Positions 36,951 through 49,578 of a stretch of DNA of 64,000 nt are shown piece by piece; the first letter of the stretch is position 1; each line of letters opens with the position of its first letter. The DNA is from Carallia brachiata (Eukaryota > Streptophyta > Magnoliopsida > Malpighiales > Rhizophoraceae), in assembly GCA_021464245.1 (NCBI GenBank), contig JADCRB010000080.1:1063860-1127859 (forward strand), read 5' to 3'. The notes under the pieces are model-generated. The model was not told where the DNA came from. It did no database searches and was given only the letters and a program-made list of their open reading frames with translations. Position numbers and translations under genes: made by a program.

Positions 36951-37699
36951 ATTTTCTGGGGTCTCTCTCTCTCTCTCTATCTCTCTCACCATCAGTCCTT
37001 TTTGAAACTCTAACTGATCTTCAATGGCACTAGAATAGATTTAAAAGTACAGAAACGTCGTCATATAGCTGACCCATGAAGCAGAACTGGCCATTGCTTT
37101 GTTTATTGGTAGGTGAAGGGACAAGTCTACTGTTCTCAATTTTGCCTTTTTCAGTTGTTCAAGTCTTTGGCAGTGGAATTCAGTTTATGCACTTCATGAA
37201 CTACTTCAGGTGCCTCTGTCTTTCTTTCTGTGATCTAGATGACAAAGGGTTTTGTAAAGGTTGAATCTTTTTTTTTTATTTTATTTGATAGGAGTAAAGG
37301 TTGAATCTTTAACAGAATGTTGTTTTTGTTCTTGCCATGAAGTGGGGTTAAAAAAGGTTTCTTTCTTTAGTTTAACTTCTTTTTTTTTTACTAAATTTGC
37401 TAGAAACTCGATGGAAATCATCAAAGTTATGCGTGAAGAAGACTTTAAATGTTCAAGGTTGTTGTTGTTTTCCAAATTGGATGGAGAGGAGATTTAGTAT
37501 TGGCCTATGCAAAAAAAAAACTTCAAATTTTTGGTGTTTTTGCCCTTTTTTTCCCCCTCCATTTCAATCAATTGTCGAAGAAAATGCTAATTAGTAACAA
37601 TTGTCGAGTTTCTGTTTTTTTTTTCACTGATGAGCTTTGTCCTTGCTCAGGAATGATGCAATAACATTGGTGAGAGTGTAGTTTGGTTATATATTCATA
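36951..37699 (+). other. Probable 5' leader of the DUF4378 gene
   Basis: A CT repeat at 36960-36990 starts a leader-like stretch. TTGCTCAG at about 37644-37651, before GAATGATGC, looks like a 3' splice site about 50 bp before the ATG at 37700, so a leader intron is likely. Short frames between 37076 and 37664 have no motif and are not called. Confidence 0.4.
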
Positions 37700-40600
37700 A
37701 TGGAAAGGAGATCACCCAAAAGTCCATTTCCAAAGAGCCCCATTCCAAAAAGTCCTGTACTTTATGAAAAGTACAAATCAAGATGTGCATATGGTTTAAT
37801 CAATTTCTTCCATTTCCGGCGAAGTAATTCAAAGAAGCTTATTTCTAATAGGAGACATTTGAGCACAGATGCCATTGGTACGATTTCCTCGCTTTTTTAT
37901 TTTTATTTTCATTTTCAATCTTACATGCATATTTGCCCATTTTTTCTTTTGCCTAGGTATGCAAAACTATGTTGTGCAAGCATTGATCTTGAAAATTATT
38001 GAGAAATATAAAAGCTCTCCTATCTAACTGATGCATCAATTTTGTTTGTTCACTGTTCATTATGAATTGCCATCCTATGGTTGTTGCATTTTTCGGGGTT
38101 TTGGACTTACCAGTTCCATTGATTTTTCATTTGCAGAGGATGAAGGTGTAAGAATTAAGTCTCATTTGCTTTCAGATGTTGATGAAAAATGTCAATCCAT
38201 TAATGTAAGTTCCAAAACCTGGGCGTTTAATTGTCATGTCTGCTTGTTGCACTTGACCTGTTAAATGTGCCTGTTTGTGATTTTGATTGCTTGTTTGCAT
38301 TAAATGTAGAAGTTTTGCTGAAGGGGCAAAAAAATGCAGTACTTTGATGAAGATTTGTTGTTTCAGGATGAAGCAGACCACTATGTGGCGGCTGATTCCG
38401 GTGATATGGAAGTGAGGAAACTAATAGGGGAATCCATTGAGCAGCAGATAAGTTCCAAAATTAATGCTGCTAAAGTGGAACATGTTAACTCTAGTTCTGA
38501 GCTTCTTGATGAAACACGGAGGAGCCAGAGAAAAACAAAGAGGACTCGCAGGAGGTCTCGTCGTTTACCTATTTATGGTTGTCGTGATGTGGCAACTATG
38601 GGGCAGTGTAAACCAGTTCAGGAGAATTTGGTGGACAAATCTTCAAAGAAAGATTGCATAACGCCTGCAGAAGAGTCCTCGATCAACTGCATCCGGAAAA
38701 TAGAGAGATGTGAGCCAGAAGCAACCTAATGAGATCAATCTCCAATTTCACATGAGTGACACAGCTGAAGCATTTATCAATCAGAAGCTGACTGATGGAG
38801 GAAACCTGACAAGAGATGGGCCAGGAAACCAGCCTAAACAATTCTTGGATGCATTAGAGGTACTGAATGCTAACAAGGACCTCTTCATTAAACTTCTACA
38901 TGACCCTAATTCTCTACTGGCAAAGCACATAGAAGATTTGAGAGACTCCCAGTCCAAAAAGGGGGAGACCAAATGTTTGGGCAGGTTGAACCACCAGAAC
39001 ATCAAAGGGTAATTCAGGGGAATCTGAAGTCCCTGTTTGCACCCAGAGCATCAAATCCGGCAATAAATCCCTGTCTGAGGGAATTGGCGATCATTTTCAA
39101 TTAGAGGAAATAGTAGTTTTGAGGCCTGGTCGCACAAGCTTGCATAAGTGCACAGATAAGATTGGTCATGACTCTCCACAGCATCAGTTTAGCATTAGGA
39201 ATGTCCAGCAAAGTATTAGACCTTCATTTTTCCCCTTTGAGCGAATGAAGAGGAAGCTGATGCGTGCCATGAGGGTAAGCAGAGAAGATCAGCAGTTGAA
39301 GCCAAATGATGGTTTAGTGGAAAAGTCCACTAATGATTTTCAAGGCCTCAAGAGATGCAGTGAGAAAACAAGCTTTGAGGCAGCTGAAAGACACTCAGCT
39401 GACACAAAATCTTCTGATATTGGAGGAATGATTGTCTCTTCCAAAGATGTCAAAAAGAAAGATCAGACAAACAAACTGAATGGCTTTGAACCAGGTGTTG
39501 GAAAGGAAGCTGCTTCAGCCTGTAAGAGCAATCATGAAAACACAAACACAGAAAACGTCAAACATCCCAAGCAAAAGAAATATGAGGTGTACTTCGATAA
39601 TAGGCTGCACCTCTCTGAGTTGTTGAACAATAGAAATGCAAATGTTAGGAGGAAGCAAAGACCTAAAACCTGGGATGGGATAAGTTCTGTTCCTGAATAT
39701 GACTGCTTGTCTCTGATCAGTCTCAGTCCTAAAAATAAGAGGGAACTTGGTTATGTAACTCCACAGATGAATTTATCCCTCGTAGCGATTATCAAACATC
39801 AGGAGAGAACAAGTAGGAATAAGGACATCTTATTAAGTCCATTGAGGCAGAATTTAGAGGCTTCCCTCATGGTCAATAACAAGAATTACCATGATCAAGT
39901 GCAACTGCCTGGAAAAAGGCCAAATGCAGCAGAAAGGGTTCTTCCAGATACGAAAGCGCACGAAAACATCTCTTCTTTTGATAGTGAACAGAGACTTAGA
40001 GGTAAAGTGTTTCAATTTGAATTTTGGTTGTGATTGTCTTCTTTTCTGTTCAAAGCAATAAGCATTTGATACTTTTTCTATAGAATCTATGAGGGTTGTG
40101 GACTCAAACTGTGCTGAAAATTCAGGACGAATAACTTCTTCTGAATTGTCCGTTGAACCAAACGCTTCACTTGATAATAATGCATGCCAAGACACCTATA
40201 CAACCAATAAATGTGGAGAAAATGGATCAGTGGATTTCTCAAGACTGGTAATTTCCTCTCCTATGATATCCCAAGGTCTTCGGAAAGAGGCCTTTTCTAG
40301 TTTTGTCTGTGAGTAGGATTGCCTACATTTATTCTTATAATGTTAATGATTATAAACTTTAATCTAACATTCAACATTTTACCTTGCCACAAAAATCCCC
40401 TTATAAACTTCAGTGTGCGCAAGAGGAAAACCAGAATTCACCAACTTCAACAGATGATTATTGTTCAAGCCCTTCCAACACTCAGAGAGTCGAAGAATTT
40501 GACGGTGCCAAAGATTGTACAGAGCAGCCAAGTCCGGTATCTGTACTAGGGCAGTTTTTTGTGGAAGACGTACCCAGTCCTGTAAACACCGAGTGGCAAC

Positions 40601-41212
40601 CTGGTAAGCTCTTCCATTAGGAAAATTCTAAACTAATTGCATGCTACTAGTGCTGTGAATTCTGTAGTGTTAAGTAACTTATACAGCTGAACCTTCAGGC
40701 TTACAACTACGGTATGGTACTGAAGAAGATGTCTTAGCAGCTGATCGATCTGTGTTCGAATACGTAAGCACGCTCTTACATGCTTCTGGCTTGACCTGGG
40801 ATGAACTGTCATCGAAGTATCATTTTGCTGATCAACTTCTTGACCAATCCTTAGTTAATGAAGTGATGTGTTCTGACCGAAGCTATAGTGATCGGAGGCT
40901 CCTCTTTGACTACATCAATGAAGTCCTTTTAGAGGTGTGCCAATGCCATCTTATACCTTACCCCCGGGTTTCATTTATCAAGCCAAGAATTTTTCCTGTC
41001 AAGAGGCTGCAAAACATTATTCCCGAAGTAATGAAGCATGTCCACCGGAGCCTCCTATTGCCGCCTCCATCACAAACATTGCAGCAACTCGTCGAAAGAG
41101 ACTTGATAGGTCTGGAACTTGGATGGATACCAGAGCAGACACTGAAGATATCGTTGGTGATGTGGTAGAAAGTATCATAGCAGAACTGATAATAGAGACT
41201 GCGATTGACTAG
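37700..41212 (+). CDS. DUF4378-domain protein (TRM-like), with three frame breaks
   Basis: Six coding exons: 37700-37877, 38137-38204, 38367-40001, 40084-40247, 40414-40603 and 40687-41212, all with GT-AG introns. Features in order are MERRSPKSPFPKSPIPKSP; a basic patch KTKRTRRRSRRLP; FLDALEVLNANKDLFIKLL (about 38840-38920, typical of DUF3741-like regions); IVVLRPG and FPFERMKRKLMRAM; EQPSPVSVLGQFFVEDV; and a C-terminal DUF4378 domain from FEYVSTLLHASGLTWDEL to DTEDIVGDVVESIIAELI. Relatives include TON1-recruiting-motif proteins linked to microtubules, but that role is inferred. The frame changes at 38700-38712 and 38999-39012 (each +1 or -2) and at 41103-41108 (-1, TTGAT for an expected TTGGAT). 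Conserved sequence continues on both sides of each break. Either the assembly has indels or the gene is a young pseudogene. Confidence 0.85.
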
Positions 41213-42829
41213 ACAACCAAAAAGAATTTTTCTGTTTCTTACATCTTCTTGGCCCTAGATTGCTCCCAAAATTCTGGACAGTCAGTTCAATCGCGGCAAA
41301 AGAATTGGGTCATTTTGCTTTCTATATTGTGCAGGCACATGCAGAACTCATGTGCTAGCTGACCAAAAGTTGGTCAGACTCAACAGGGCTGATGAACCCA
41401 ATGCACCTGAGCTTCACGCATAATCTACACACCTCCTTCCATTTCATGTTGCTGTAAAAAGATTATTCTTACACGATTACTTTCCAATCATACAGGTCTT
41501 GATTGATTAAGACCCATAATATGACTACCATTTTTCTCTGCTTTTTTCTTGTACAGTTTAATAGTTGTGCCTTAAAATCCTTGATTGAACTGGTTTTGTT
41601 CAATTATATTTGTCTTAAGTTGTGAGCAATCTTGAACTGCATTGTTCTTGATCTTTGTTCTTTTGGATGCAAGGCAGATATATAATTTCTTCACTCCACA
41701 GATTGTTTGTGTTCATTTCCAGTCACAGCACATCTGGGTCCTAAATTTATCAGGGCCATTGATATGATTCCCTTAATTAGAAGATTATTATTAATTATAT
41801 TATTCAATATTTAATTTTCATTTTCCTCTTCATCAAGTCATACTCTTAAACCTATAATTGTGTGGTACACGTAGCCAATTACCTCCAACAGATTAGTGTT
41901 GCAATTTTCAACCTTGTTTTTCCGTCTAAAATGAGAAGGTAACGGTCATGCTCACATTTGGAAAACGTATATTTAGTTTTACTGAACTTGAACTTCGAGG
42001 ACGTACGTTCAGTTGTACGAAACATCTCAGTGAAATACGAACTTATGACCTACCATATGAAAAGAAAATAATTTGTTTACTGCTAGACGGCAATGTTGAG
42101 TGCTGCAATTCTCAACCCTTGATTCCTGGTCTCGTCCCCATAAGTGCATCGCTGATTAGCTCGAAATAGACATGTTCAATTGTCCAAATCCGACCAAACT
42201 CAACAATTCAGTTCAACATTTCACAAACCATTGTAAGTATCAAAACTTAACCCAATCCGATAACACAATCCAACACCACCCCCCCCCCCCCCCCAAAAAA
42301 AATCAATCCACTCCAATCTGACATGAAAATAATTGGAGTCCGAAATAATCCGATCCGAACTGTGAATTTGGAGTCCGAAATAATTGGAACGGCCACTTGA
42401 TCTGAGAATTTCTCGTTTAAGGTACATTGAGTAAGTAAAAAAGTGTTTTAGTTTTTTCAAAAATAAACTTTAAATTCATTTAATATTATTTTAAGAATAT
42501 TTAGTATTAATTTAAATATATTTTAAAAAATATTTCAAAAAAAAAAAAATTATTCTAATGAGTCGGTCCGACAGGGCGCGGGATCCGAGACACCGAACTT
42601 TTCCATTTTCGAAAAACAAAAGACTTAAGTGTAAAAAAAAAAAAAAGAAAAGAAAAACAAAAGACTAAGCCCCCCCCCCGGCAAATAATTGTGGGCCCCA
42701 CCGGTTCCCGCCAAACTTTCAACCTACTAAAACCCTAATTGCTCCTCTTAAGACAACCTTTAAACCCCCGCCCCACGGAAAAACCGCTGCAATCGGCCGA
42801 CCATTCCGAAACCTGAGGAAGCCTCAGCC
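41213..42829. other. Intergenic: 3' flank of DUF4378 gene and promoter side of GMP synthase
   Basis: No gene is recognised. C runs lie at 42279-42294 (16 C) and 42670-42679 (10 C). No clear TATA box was found upstream of 42830, and the 60 bases before the ATG are GC-richer. The frames at 41948-42169 and 42221-42460 have no motif. Confidence 0.5.
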
Positions 42830-45800
42830 ATGGATCCCAAGGAAGTGAAAACGGACCTAGTCTTAATCCTGGACTACGGTTCCCAGTACACCCATCTCAT
42901 AACTCGCCGAATCCGCTCGCTCAACGTCTTCTCTCTCTGCATCTCCGGCACTTCCTCCCTGGAAACCATCGCCGGCCACCGTCCCAAGGTGGTCATCCTC
43001 TCCGGCGGGCCCCACTCGGTCCACTCCCCTGACTCCCCCACCTTCCCTTCCGGGTTCTTGGAGTGGGTCCAGTCGAGTGGGTGCTTTGTTCTTGGGATTT
43101 GCTATGGGCTGCAGCTGTTGGTTCAGAGGCTGGGAGGGGAAGTCCGGGTTGGGGAGAAGCAGGAGTACGGGAGGATGGAGATTGAGGTGGAGAGGAGTTT
43201 GGGGATTTTCGGCGGAAAGAGAATTGGGGATCGGCAGGTTGTTTGGATGAGCCATGGGGACGAGGCGGCGCGGTTGCCTGAAGGGTTTGAAGTGGTGGCT
43301 AGGAGCCAACAAGGGGCGGTTGCTGCGGTGGAGAATCGGGAGAGGAGGTTTTACGGCCTGCAGTACCACCCTGAGGTAATTGAATTTCTGGGTTCCTTTT
43401 GTTTTACTTTTGTAGCTGTTGGTCCATTTGGTTGTCGAAGCTGTAGTTAGGATACAGTTTCAGTTAAAATTCCAGGTTTCATTGAGTTTCTGGCCGGTGG
43501 TAGTTTGTGCTTTACGTTACGGTGTAGAAAAATGTATAATTTACTGAGTGAGTTTGCTCACATTTCACAACAAGCTTTGCTTAGATAATTGGCTTTGTAC
43601 GTAATAGATGTTTTTGGAATAATTGTGGAATTTGCTCAGTCAAACGTAAGAAAAAGTAATATAGGAATAGGGATGTTCCCTCCTTTTCTTCTTGAAATAT
43701 GTTTCCGACTAGTACAGTATACTGGCAGCTGAAGCTTTGCTGTACAACTTATGTAGTGACATGATGAATCTTTTGTAGGTAACTCATTCACCGGAGGGCA
43801 TGGACACTCTACGTTATTTCCTCTTTGATGTTTGTGGGGTCACTGCAGGTTGGAAGATGGAAAATGTATTGGATGAAGAAATCAAGGTGATCAAGGACAC
43901 AGTTGCACCTGAAGATCATGTCATATGTGCACTGTCTGGGGGTGTGGATTCCACAGTTGCTGCAACTCTAGTACATAAGGCAATTGGAGACAGGCTTCAT
44001 TGTGTTTTTGTTGACAATGGTTTATTGAGGTGGGACAAAGTGTTTTCATTGTGCACTGTAAGTTGGACTGATTATGGTCTCCCACGTGGGATTTCGTTTT
44101 ACTTTATCATATTTTCTTTTCCGTGCAGGTATAAGGAGAAAGAACGTGTAATGGAAACTTTTGAAAGCGATCTACATCTACCTGTTACATGTGTTGATGC
44201 ATCAGAACAATTTCTTAGCAAGCTGAAGGGTGTCGTAGATCCTGAGATGAAAAGGAAGATAATAGGAAACGAGTTCATTAGCATCTTTGATACCTTTGCC
44301 CTTGAACTGGAGCAGAAATTGGGAAAGAAACATGTTTACTTGGTCCAAGGAACCTTGTATCCAGATGTGATTGAATCTTGCCCACCTCCTGGATCTGGAA
44401 GAAACCACTCCCACACTATCAAGAGCCATCATAATGTTGGAGGGCTGCCAAAGGACATGAAATTGAAGCTCATAGAACCACTTAAACTTTTGTTTAAAGA
44501 TGAGGTGTCTGATTCAACTTTTGCTCTCTCTCTCTCTCTCTCTAATGTGCATATGTTTTTCTACAGATGAATAGTAATTGATTCGTTTTGTTCTATTTTT
44601 TTTTTCTCAAAGGTTCGCCAACTAGGAAGGATTTTGAATGTTCCTGAAGCATTTCTGAAACGCCATCCATTCCCTGGGCCTGGTCTTGCGGTGAGAGTCT
44701 TGGGTGACGTAACTGAAGGCAATGCTTTGGATATCCTTCGCCAGGTATGAGTAACATTCACTTATGGAACTACAACATAATCTATCCTTATCCATCCTTA
44801 ACAAAGTTACTATTTTGCTTTCCTTTTTAGGTTGATGAGATTTTCATTCAGTCCATTAAGGAAGCTGGGCTCTATGACTTGATTTGGCAAGCTTTTGCAG
44901 TGTTTTTGCCTGTAAGATCAGTTGGAGTCCAAGGTGATCAACGGACGCATTCACATGTTGTTGCTCTTAGAGCTGTTACAAGTCAAGATGGCATGACAGC
45001 TGATTGGTAATTCATGTGCTCTTAACAATTTTTGCTGTCTAGTTTCTTTACTGTCTTACAAACTTTCAATTACCACATATGTTGCAAAATTTACTGCATA
45101 TATGGTCTTAAATTCACTGAGAAAGTTCAGATTCTATCTTGTGTAGCCTTGTATTTTTTCATGCTAATGGTATTAACTCTTGAAATTCAATATATTGCGT
45201 TGATTTTTGGTACTGTTGCTTTCATGCAGGGAGCTTTTACTTCCATTAGATTTTTATCCAACTTTTGTTGTGAGATGACGTTGCACATAAATTTGTTTTT
45301 GTTTTTCTTTTTTTACAAGTTAAAACCTTTGATTGTTATTTTTTTCATTTACAAGGTTTGATTGTGCTTTTCAGTTGCATAGAAGTGGAGTAGAAGTCCT
45401 TTTTCTATTCTTCAAGTTATATATCATCTGTGTGTTTGGTAGGCATGTAGGTATGTCTAATCTTTGGGGATGTACAGGCAGCTCCAAGCACCTTTTTTTT
45501 TTTTCTTTTCTGCCTGAGGGTGGACAGTTCGTAATTTGGGCTTTTTCTTAATGATAATTAAAGAATTGAATTGCATAGCTTCCCACCTCAAATTGATGGC
45601 TGAGATGGCAGTAGCCATAAAGCTTATGGTAGGACACTTTTTTTCTTGGGGATACATGGGCTTGATTCCTATTAATTACTGTGTTTACTTTATTATTGCA
45701 TGAAAAATAACATATCCTTATGCTGTTATCACAATGTTGCCTTTTTGTTGTCATTTGATTAGTGCACTCACAAAGTAATATTGTGCTTCTGTTATACTTT

Positions 45801-45935
45801 TGAAATTTTAGGTACTATTTTGAACACAAGTTCCTCGATGATGTGGCACGAAAAATTTGCAACAGTGTGAGGGGTGTAAACCGAGTTGTTCAAGATATTA
45901 CTTCGAAGCCTCCATCAACCATTGAGTGGGAGTGA
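42830..45935 (+). CDS. GMPS: GMP synthase (glutamine-hydrolysing)
   Basis: Six exons (42830-43375, 43779-44029, 44129-44504, 44613-44744, 44831-45006, 45812-45935) join over 1605 nt into 534 residues, the usual plant length. The enzyme converts XMP, ATP and glutamine to GMP, the last step of guanylate synthesis. The N-terminal class I glutamine amidotransferase domain has [16 protein letters not shown] (14-29), the nucleophile GICYG (Cys91) and LQYHPE (His180, Glu182). The ATP-pyrophosphatase domain has the P-loop SGGVDS (235-240), and the C-terminal dimerisation domain ends [11 protein letters not shown]. The start ATG sits in CAGCCATGG. Intron 3 carries a CT repeat at 44524-44543. The frame is intact throughout. 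A 168-codon frame on the opposite strand of exon 1 is a shadow. Confidence 0.97.
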
Positions 45936-46876
45936 TGCTAACTTGATGCTGAAGGAGTTATGGAAACTGAGGAACACATTCAATGTTGTGTGGAGTTCAA
46001 ATTGTGTATGCATCCAGTCATTGTTTGCCCTATATCTGAACTTAGTGAGATTGATAAGGGACGATAATGGGTTAGGCGAGTCTACACGATTATTCTTGTG
46101 GTTCTTGATGTTTGCACTGGAATCTATATTACCTAATTCTTCCAAGGTATTATTTTTTGGTTGAACATTATAATTGAACATTTTTGGAAGATTTATGGAT
46201 TGAATTAAATATTATACTAGTTTTATCCGTACTGCTCTCTCTGCCTCCACCCTTTGTGGGTGCCTTCTTGCTCACATGAATTACATTGCTGATTTGGTAT
46301 ATTTCTGTTGGTGACTTGGGCATTGAAGTTTTGTTTGCGAGAGCTTGGTGATGAATGATGATGAAACTTGTATGCCACATTCCCCCTTTGTTTAAGGCTG
46401 GGTGCTATTTGTCTTTTGTTATCTGCGACAAAATTTTGTGTTTTCATTGTGAATGATATGGTGTGTGACTAGTGTAATCTTTCGCAGTGCATTGTGGTAG
46501 TTGTTAAATGTTTCTTATCTTTATTAGGACTCTGCAGTATTAATAAGATTATTTGCAGAGGATATTTGCCAGTTGCCCCAGCCAACATGGTGATTACGTT
46601 ACAATTAATTATTTTTTACTTACAAAAATGTTTTATTTGGACGGCACCAATGCTCTCTTTTCATATCCCTGCACTTGACGCCAAACCAATACAGAAGTGA
46701 TGGGATTTGGATCTCCATCACTTGGTGGCGACAAAATGATTAAGGGCCTGAAAGTATCTTTGGCATTTCTGGAAGTGGTGAGAGTTTTCTACCCCTCCAT
46801 ATATTTAGCCAACCCTCTAGAATCTAGTGCAGAATTTCCACCCTACTGAGGCAACGTTTGCACTTTCTCATTTGTA
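45936..46876. other. 3' flank of GMP synthase
   Basis: This probably holds the 3' untranslated region, with ordinary AT-rich sequence beyond it. No gene or repeat is recognised. Frames here are short and motif-free. Confidence 0.5.
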
Positions 46877-47829
46877 ATGTCTAGGCTGCCTGTTTCTGTA
46901 GACCTTCCTGTGTTAGATTTGTCCCAGCCTGTTGAGCTCTCATTTTTATCTTCTCTTTCTCAAGCTTGTCAAGATTGTGGCTTCTTTTATGTTACTTGCC
47001 ATGGTATCACAAAAAAAGTGTTCGCTGAAGCTCGAAGGCAATCAAAGCTTATCTTTAGCCTTCGTCTAGATTCCAAGCTCAAGCTCGGCCCATGCTCGTG
47101 TTTAAAAACCTACACCCCTAGATTTATCGCTTCTCCTTATTTTGAAAGCCTGCGAGTGTCCGGACCAAATTTCTTTGCTTCTGAAAAGAGTTATGCTGGC
47201 GAAATATTTGGCCAGCAATGTCTCAAATTCAGGTAACTTTTTTCTGAGTTTTAGTGGTTTGTAATTGTGATATGTCTTGCTGCCCCCGTTTTATCTAATG
47301 GTACTTCTCTTTGATTGCACAGTGAAGTAATACATGAGTTTGGAGGCAAGATGGTGGAGTTGTCTAAGAGACTAACAGAGATTCTATAAATGAGTATGGG
47401 GGATGACTGTGAAAGAAAGTTTTACATATCAAACTCAGCAACTGTCATGGATATCTGAGGATTATAAATTATTAACCTCCAAAGAATGTGGAAGAAAAGG
47501 AGGTTGAAAGACTTGGAACGCACACTGATATGAGTTGCATAACAATCCTCTATCAAGACGAGCTTGGAGCAATGGCCGGTTAAGGTCATCTGAGCACTGG
47601 GTTTTAGGTCATCTCGCAGATCATATATCTCTTGCACTCTCTTGGTGCTTTGAGGACAAGAAGGTGATCTCAGCACCACATGAAGTTGTGGAAGAAGGAA
47701 ACTCAAGGATTTACAAAGTCATTTGTTTGCTCAGATTATCTGAAGTTTCCGGGGAATGATGAGGAAGGTAGGTTTGAGAAAATTGGCTACACTGTTAAGG
47801 ATTTTGCGGGCCTGAAACTTCCCAAGTAA
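46877..47829 (+). pseudogene. 2-oxoglutarate/Fe(II) dioxygenase pseudogene
   Basis: Exon 1 (46877-47232) encodes an N-terminal DIOX_N-type region: LPVLDLSQPVELSFLSSLSQ, ACQDCGFFYVTCHGI, LKTYTPRFIASPYFESLRVS. After a GT-AG intron the frame resumes at 47323 (EVIHEFGGKMVELSKRLTEIL) and meets TAA at 47397-47399. Further pieces of the family follow in shifting frames: RLGTHTDMSCITILYQDELG, which carries the iron-binding HTD (47521-47529), then ALSWCFEDKKVISAPHEVVE and the tail FAGLKLPK ending TAA at 47827-47829. The DSBH core between HTD and the C-terminal part is largely missing, including the second iron-binding His and most of the Arg-x-Ser region. The family includes gibberellin 20-oxidase-like enzymes; the original substrate cannot be told. 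Confidence 0.85.
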
Positions 47830-49578
47830 CTGTCTGCTCTATAGTTTTAAATTTTTTTTTTTTTACTGTTAATGATGCTCGAGAGGATACCAATCCTACA
47901 TTTTTGGTCCATATTTCTGCTGTTGTTAACTGTGATTGCATGGGATTTTTGTGCTACATCTTGTAAATTGAGAGAAGGTATAGATTTTGCAACCAGGTGG
48001 TTTTCCTGGCAAGAAAGGATTTATGTCTTTCTCCAACTTTTGACCATGCCATGTAGGCTTAGTAACAGATGGGTGTTCATCGTGAAAACAGTCACCGTGT
48101 AAAAATAAAGATAAAGATTGTTAATATTTGACTCTTTCTTAGATTCCATGATATGGACGTGTTGCGCACAAAGAACGCCTTTTGTTTTGTTTTTTGTTTT
48201 TGGTTTTTTTGACATATGGGTCTTCATTGATAATGCCCCAAGTGTGCCTCCCTGAGCAAAGTGGGCCTGGTGAAGGAAGACGATAGATTCGGCATGCATC
48301 TTGTTGAAAAAAGACAATCATTGATGAATACTTGACTGTAGCACACACAAAATCAACTCTATAATATAAAATTTAGTCATTTTACTTACGTAAGTTTAGA
48401 GTAATTATAAAGTGATATAATTATTGTATAATTAAATTTATAAAAAAATAAAAATATAAAATATAAAATATCATTTAAAGAAATTATATAATTATTTGTT
48501 ATTATTTATATAAAATTAGTTAGTATTTCTCATCTATAATTTGGTGCTACCCATTTCTCTGTCCCTGGCCTTCTCTTCGTGAATGTGTGAATGATTGACG
48601 CACTTTAGGCTGTCTGGCACAGCACGTCCATCAATCAAACGTGTAGTCTGCTTCCAAACAGAAAAGTTTGGCACCGTCCAACTTTCGATCCAGAAGAATG
48701 TCAACTTAATCAAGTCTAATTAAAATTTTATGATACGGGAGTCTCGTACACTCAAATATCAGTAACTGAGTCTAAGGTCTGGTTGGTCTCAGGGTGCCTT
48801 TTGCTAGTTGCCTTCTGTTACACTTTACAACATCATCAAATCAAAGTTGCTCTTTGCCACCCAATCATTTTTCCTATATCAAGATATGGCGGTTCAGCCA
48901 GCTGATTATGTCCAAGTAAGAAAGGCCAAAATGAAGATGGGTGATGTTTGAACGATTTGTAACTTCTTGTGCACTTTTTCACTGAATGTTAACGCTAGAT
49001 ATTCAGGTCATGATTGGAAATGATGGTGTGAACTCATTTATGAATTCATCAACTTCCATTCCACCCTTTTGTTGACCGACCAAATTGTATTGTTGATTTC
49101 GTATCATATTCATCTTGCAAGACAAAGAATTCGGATTGCAGGCCTAAAAGTAGTCACTTTATGTGAAAATTCCAAATGGGGGTGCCCCATTTGGAATTTG
49201 TTTCCTTTAAGCTTTAAATTTTATATTTTTATGTTTTTTAATTCTGGTCATAGAAGTTGTTACGTCAGCCATGAAGTAAAAATAAGTTTAGGTTGTAAAG
49301 TGTTGCAAGTGGGTGCCGCGGTGGTGGTGGGCTCCTCTGACAACGTAGATTTGCTCGAAAGAGATTTCTCGCCATGAAAAAAAAGGGTGTTGCAAGAATT
49401 AATCAATTGAGCACTGTTTGGTGCAGAACGCTAGATCATTAAACAAAATACAATATGTAGACTGCATTTCTGTTCATTTGGCTACTCTACATCAGGAAAT
49501 TTTCCACGACACAGTGTTACAACTCAAGCAGTGAATTTTAATCTGCAAACCACTGCAAACTGGTGCAAAGTTGAGGGT
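47830..49578. other. Intergenic DNA between dioxygenase pseudogene and bHLH gene
   Basis: No gene is recognised. The 48360-48540 stretch is very AT-rich and resembles the small repeat blocks elsewhere in the window. The frames at 48021-48348 (minus) and 49069-49377 (plus) show no family features. Confidence 0.5.

Noticed and set aside
42863..43369. 168-codon open frame on the minus strand
   Set aside because: It lies wholly opposite exon 1 of GMP synthase, where the GC-richer coding sequence leaves the antisense frame open. It has no motif.
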